Assembly (NCBI RefSeq): GCF_018829635.1
Contig: NZ_JAHKKG010000020.1
Span: forward strand, 1 to 64,000
Reading direction: 5' to 3'
DNA from: Paractinoplanes bogorensis
Lineage (GTDB): Bacteria; Actinomycetota; Actinomycetes; Mycobacteriales; Micromonosporaceae
Length of the DNA stretch: 64,000 nt
Shown: in pieces, positions 62,401 to 64,000 of the stretch
How the letters are laid out: every line of letters begins with the position of its first letter
How positions within the stretch are numbered: position 1 is the first letter of the stretch
Program-made: the position numbers and the translations under genes
The notes under the pieces: model-generated
What the model was told of the DNA's origin: nothing
Databases searched by the model: none
Seen by the model: only the letters and a program-made list of their open reading frames with translations

Positions 62401-63287
62401 GAACGTTGTCCGGCGGCGCGAAACAGGCCGACGACATCGCCGAGGACGCCGCCGCGGCCGGTCGCCGCACCGAGGACGCGGATGTCGGCGGCGGCTGCCC
62501 GGTGCCGTGGATGAGCTTCACGGCGGCGACGCCGGTGCTGCTCGCCGACGGCACCACCAAACCGATCGGCCAGATCCAGCTGGGTGACCGGGTGCTCGCC
62601 ACCGACCCGGTATCCGGGGTCACCGCCGGCGAGCCGGTCATCGCCCTCTACCAGAGCCGTGACCTGCTGCTCGCGGACATCACCGTGGTCGACGACCAGG
62701 GCCGTACGGCGGTCATCAACACCACTCAGGACCACCCGTTCTGGAACGCCACCACCCGCACCTGGACGGTCGCGCTCGCGCTGTCGCCCGGCGACCGGCT
62801 GACCAGCGGCCGAGTGGTCTCGGTGGAGGCGCTCACCGGTGCCCGGACCATGTGGAACGCCGGCGTCAACCGGCTGCGGACCTACTACGTGATGGCCGGT
62901 GGCATGCCGGTGCTGGTGCACAACATGCCGCCGATCGAGGACCGGGTCAGCCGCAACGTCGGCACGTACGACCGCCTCGCGCCCTCCGGTCCGGGCAAGG
63001 AACGGCACCACATCCCGCCCAAGTCGACCCGGCCCAAGGGCAAGTCGATGGGCAGCGGGCCGTCGATCCGGATGGACAAGGCGGATCACCGGGCGCTCTA
63101 CTCGACCGGCTATTCGCGCGAGTCGCAGGCCTGGCAGCAGTGGCAGCGCGAGCTGATCCAGCAGGGCCGGCACGCCGAGGCCATGGAGATGGAGTACCGC
63201 GACATCGAGCGGCGCTTCCCGGGCAAGTACACGGTCGAGATCGACGCGCACCGGGCGCAGTACGCTACCGGCACCTCGTGCCCCTGA
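56484..63287 (+). CDS. RHS/YD-repeat polymorphic toxin with HINT domain and C-terminal nuclease-like toxin
   Basis: 2267 aa. Signal peptide about 1-37; N-terminal RHS-associated region with GDFSYSLPMRAP near 260; YD repeats from about 1005 to 1690 (YDALGRLTTVWL, YDLRGRQITAKD); RHS core GARLYDPIIGRFLSVDPV near 1800-1818; a hydrophobic segment near 1886-1926; HINT domain about 2005-2147; toxin tip 2148-2267 with His2175-His2176 in KERHHIPPK and a later DKADH. In HINT, block B (T2081-x2-H2084) and the final His2146-Asn2147 are kept but the nucleophile position is Met2010. GTG 56484 has GGGGGAG upstream; GTG 56445, overlapping the previous stop, is the alternative. Confidence 0.93.
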   Translation: MDTQIVKFGRRSRWLAFPLATLLAVTVVGPSAALGVPAKWDPPKPADVKGVRVEAVKPKAAAPLALPPSVDGPRKVTWPAAGSAEVALSATAVPRTAALAATATRAGTLPVRIGTAAADATANGRSLAAPDRPSRVKVTLHDRPTAERAGVSGLLLDVARTDRPGTTGAVSVTVDYSSFADAYGGDWATRLRLVEVTGSVRRQLSTVNDAARQTLTATVPLAATGTTLATEAGASGDNGDYSATDLSAAATWDVSKQTGDFSYSLPMRAPQASGGPAPALSLDYSSSNVDGLTGGTNTQGGWAGDGWSMWSGFIERKYAGCADDNPDHKTGDQCWFNENATLSLSGHAGELIQDGSVWRLKKDDGTKIEKVKDADRANGDNDNEYWRVTTTDGTKYYFGYHRLPGWVSGKPVTDSVWTVPVYGNGDKDPCHADKFSDSHCKQAWRWNLDYVVDPQGNSMAYYYGSETGAYGTDNDKDKRTTYDRGGYLKRVEYGMRAGAEYDQAAPLRVAFDTAERCKSGCWAGEAWNSKANKSAWPDTPWDQYCEEGAKCTEQLAPTFWSARRLTKVTTQKRSGPTSYADIESWTLRQDFLNAGTGETTPMWLSGVTHAGLLRTVNGDPGTRDAVTDPEIQFGTGAEPLNNRVDAVGDSRSGLARWRIKQVRNESGGELIVSYSPESDCDRDHLPKPETNTTRCMPAYYSWPGTGDPTIDWFHKYVVTRLDENDLVTDQRSKTRFFDYLDEPAWHYLDDEITKDKYKTWGDWRGYGKVRVREGLDGGEQTAVDYHYLRGMDGDKTKDGKRSVSVTDWGGTVVDHEALNGFLRQEISYDGATSTSVGRELSATVSDPWRKGPTATRTRNEVTTNAYIVQVGKERTRTALTGGGFRYRTQTTTYNDDNQVTSEGDSGDEAVTGDDTCVRNTYARNEDAWILDKVVLTEKLSVACAGAPATAVPATVISRTRNFYDSYVDDSSFGKLPTRGNVVREEMLDSWSGTTPKYVRSESSTYDTVGRIKSVTDARGYTTSTDYGTENGGLVTSSSVTNPQQQKVTTVKEPAWDLPSTITDANEQVTTLRYDALGRLTTVWLSGRPTSAAADMIFGYDLRNSGGPTSVTTQSLLTNGTSYKKSINLYDGFLRQRQQQSQATGGGRLLTDTFYDTRGNVDWTSEAYYDTTNAPVGTDLGRPQGQIPAITQTLYDGVGRETAKIFKALGAEKWRTTTVYGGDRQTIIPPKGGVATTALIDAYDRTTTLRQYKNPADAGSDTAALFDKTTYAYDADSNLKTLTDALGNVWSYTYDLRGRQITAKDPDKGSTTTTYDAAGNVETVKDANNSVIAYTYDKLGRKTSIREGSVTGTKRAEWVYDTLTNGIGKQTKSIRYAGGVAYESRVDGYDVTGHPTGTSLVLPSGAGGLCASESAAPCTYSTAVTYKPNGATATSTVPKAAGLAKEKLTLGYNDIGEQTTLISPSQIYVQSVTYDKLGMLTGRVLGNTGSRVATTFGFDEPTRRLKTLNVVPELKAEAADFGYEHDEAGNIIKISDTPEGQASDVQCFAYDYLARLATARTSNVDSCAAAPSTGNLGTSAPYWQSWEFDAIGNRKKETRYAAAGNTVADYTYPASGATSIRPHAVTQVSEAAPGQSVTRGFTYDNAGNMKTRLSAAGAQQTLTWDKEGNIESIVESSKTTSFLYDADGKRLIRTTATGRTLYLPDGTEVTLATGSSAATATRYYSHKDAVIAVRSTAGLNWIINDHQGTAALTVNASTLAVSKRRTLPYGDTRVNPTTWPAVMDKGFVGGTKDPTGLTHLGARLYDPIIGRFLSVDPVIDPKDPQQLNAYAYGNNSPITNSDPNGEFFGALKKAASVVASAATTAGNFIAKTAVSTVESIKEDPVKFAVGLAAGIVATAAVAAVCATGVGCVILAGVVAGAAAAGAEYGTDVAQGDREFSVTDLGKEMAIGGVIGGATAGLGVGAKKLANGARRTLSGGAKQADDIAEDAAAAGRRTEDADVGGGCPVPWMSFTAATPVLLADGTTKPIGQIQLGDRVLATDPVSGVTAGEPVIALYQSRDLLLADITVVDDQGRTAVINTTQDHPFWNATTRTWTVALALSPGDRLTSGRVVSVEALTGARTMWNAGVNRLRTYYVMAGGMPVLVHNMPPIEDRVSRNVGTYDRLAPSGPGKERHHIPPKSTRPKGKSMGSGPSIRMDKADHRALYSTGYSRESQAWQQWQRELIQQGRHAEAMEMEYRDIERRFPGKYTVEIDAHRAQYATGTSCP

Positions 63288-63312
63288 CCAGCACGTTTTC
63301 GAAGGAGAGGGT

Positions 63313-63819
63313 ATGGCAGAACTGACAGTGCCGATCACGCTCGGAACCGGGCTCGGCGATCTGCGTTTCGGCATGGACGAGACGCGGGCGAGGGCCGCGC
63401 TGGCGGCGTTCGGCGAGATCAAGGACGGTACGGCGCCGGGCGGATCGCTGACGCTCTACACCGAGGGTGCGGACCCCTCGTTCTCGGTGTATGCGAACTT
63501 CGTGCCCGACGGCCGGCTGTTCACGCTGGAGATCTTCCGGCCGGACGACTCCAGCGCGGTCGATCTCGAGCTGGCCGGCGTGCCCGCGTTCGGCAGCCCG
63601 GTCGACGAGGTGCTGCAGGCCCTCCGAGCCGGTGGCTACGAGGTCGATGACGAGGACGAGTTCCACCCCGTCGTCGAGGACGGCTATCTCGGCGTCTCGC
63701 TCGAGGGCGGCGACGACGGCGAGGAGGAGGACGACGACCCCGGTCCGTCCCGCTTCATCCAGTCGCTGCTGATCGCCCCGCGCGGCTACGCCACGGAGTA
63801 CACGAACGCCGCCTTCTGA
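63313..63819 (+). CDS. Candidate immunity protein for the RHS toxin
   Basis: 168 aa, acidic. No family recognised. Sequence blocks: TVPITLGTGLGDLRFGMDET, LTLYTEGADPSFSVYANFVP, TLEIFRPDDSSAVDL and an Asp/Glu run GGDDGEEEDDDPG near residues 137-149. No signal peptide or membrane segment, so cytosolic. It follows the toxin stop by 25 bp, has an AAGGAGAGGG ribosome binding site and ends at a strong terminator, the standard place of an immunity gene. Acidic charge suits neutralising a basic nuclease (inference). Confidence 0.65.
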   Translation: MAELTVPITLGTGLGDLRFGMDETRARAALAAFGEIKDGTAPGGSLTLYTEGADPSFSVYANFVPDGRLFTLEIFRPDDSSAVDLELAGVPAFGSPVDEVLQALRAGGYEVDDEDEFHPVVEDGYLGVSLEGGDDGEEEDDDPGPSRFIQSLLIAPRGYATEYTNAAF

Positions 63820-63831
63820 ACCCGCACCGAA

Positions 63832-63865
63832 CGAAACAGCCCCGCCGCTCGGCGGGGCTGTTTCG
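63832..63865 (+). terminator. Strong terminator of the RHS-immunity unit
   Basis: CGAAACAGCCCCGCC (63832-63846) pairs perfectly with GGCGGGGCTGTTTCG (63851-63865) around GCTC. The stem reads in both directions and may also serve the convergent gene. Confidence 0.85.
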
Positions 63866-63928
63866 GCATCCTCGGGCCGTTTCTATGATCCAGTCCGCGC
63901 TGGTCACGGCCTCGGGCGTACAGCCGGA

Positions 63929-64000
63929 TCAGTAATGCCCGTTGTTCTGGAAGTAGCCCCACGCTCCGCACGGGGAGTCGTATCGGCCCTTCACATAGCC
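63929..64000 (-). CDS. C-terminus of a transglycosylase-like protein (partial)
   Basis: The minus strand from the window edge reads GYVKGRYDSPCGAWGYFQNN then GHY and stop. The RYxSPCGAWxxxQxxGxY ending is that of actinobacterial transglycosylase SLT-domain proteins, which are secreted wall-cleaving lysozyme-like enzymes. Only 23 codons are inside the window, so domain content and start cannot be seen. Confidence 0.6.
   Translation of the reverse strand, partial: GYVKGRYDSPCGAWGYFQNNGHY

Noticed and set aside
56430..63422. Very long open frames antisense to the RHS gene (to 1410 codons)
   Set aside because: Antisense shadows of YD-repeat codons; no start signal and no recognisable domain.

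Overview
The window is GC-rich DNA (third codon positions almost all G/C, many GTG and some TTG starts) from a high-GC actinobacterium. The evidence is a WhiB2-type WhiB, F420 genes fbiA/fbiB/fbiC, mtrAB-lpqB, an Rv3235-type protein, an XRE-DUF5753/DUF397 pair and a tmRNA tag ending ALAA. The gene order best suits a Micromonosporaceae-like actinomycete; the genus cannot be fixed from sequence reading alone. Apart from the far right it reads as conserved chromosomal core.

Layout. 1-220: 83-bp tandem repeat without a gene. 220-6039: lexA with an SOS box, preceded on the same strand by a 1715-codon gene for a four-helix membrane protein with a huge acidic disordered tail. 6124-9263: hotdog thioesterase, acetoacetyl-CoA synthetase and a convergent TIGR03089 protein. 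9423-19962: GT4 glycosyltransferase, manC, NUDIX hydrolase, fbiB-fbiA, a proline-rich membrane protein, fbiC, whiB, a metallopeptidase-fold protein and a DUF3499 protein. 19973-24338: polysaccharide deacetylase, then an aldehyde-dehydrogenase operon (regulator, ALDH, DUF779). 24533-29510: mannose-phosphate cluster (manB, Trm112-like, SIS isomerase-like, CDF transporter, manA). 29511-31008: a regulatory stretch with a candidate small RNA, then XRE + DUF397. 31130-41203: mtrA-mtrB-lpqB-comF, hpf, a double GNAT and secA. 41353-46149: small regulators and conserved unknowns. 46248-52097: prfB-ftsE-ftsX-M23 hydrolase-smpB-CBM2-like protein-ssrA. 52395-63819: accessory region with a beta-propeller-like unknown, a secreted DNRLRE/LamG protein, a 2267-aa RHS/HINT polymorphic toxin and a small acidic candidate immunity protein. 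63929-64000: C-terminus of a minus-strand transglycosylase-like gene cut by the window edge.

How the parts fit. Two themes dominate: GDP-mannose supply (manA, manB, manC plus a glycosyltransferase) and cofactor F420 synthesis (fbiC makes FO, fbiA and fbiB extend it). A cell-envelope and division set follows: MtrAB-LpqB signalling, SecA export, FtsEX with its likely M23 hydrolase. Trans-translation is represented by smpB and ssrA, 0.7 kb apart. At least a dozen genes have a TANNNT hexamer 6-8 bases before the start codon and no ribosome binding site, which points to widespread leaderless transcripts. The least conventional content is the giant disordered membrane protein beside lexA and the LamG-RHS-HINT-immunity module downstream of ssrA, whose HINT domain seems to have lost its catalytic cysteine.
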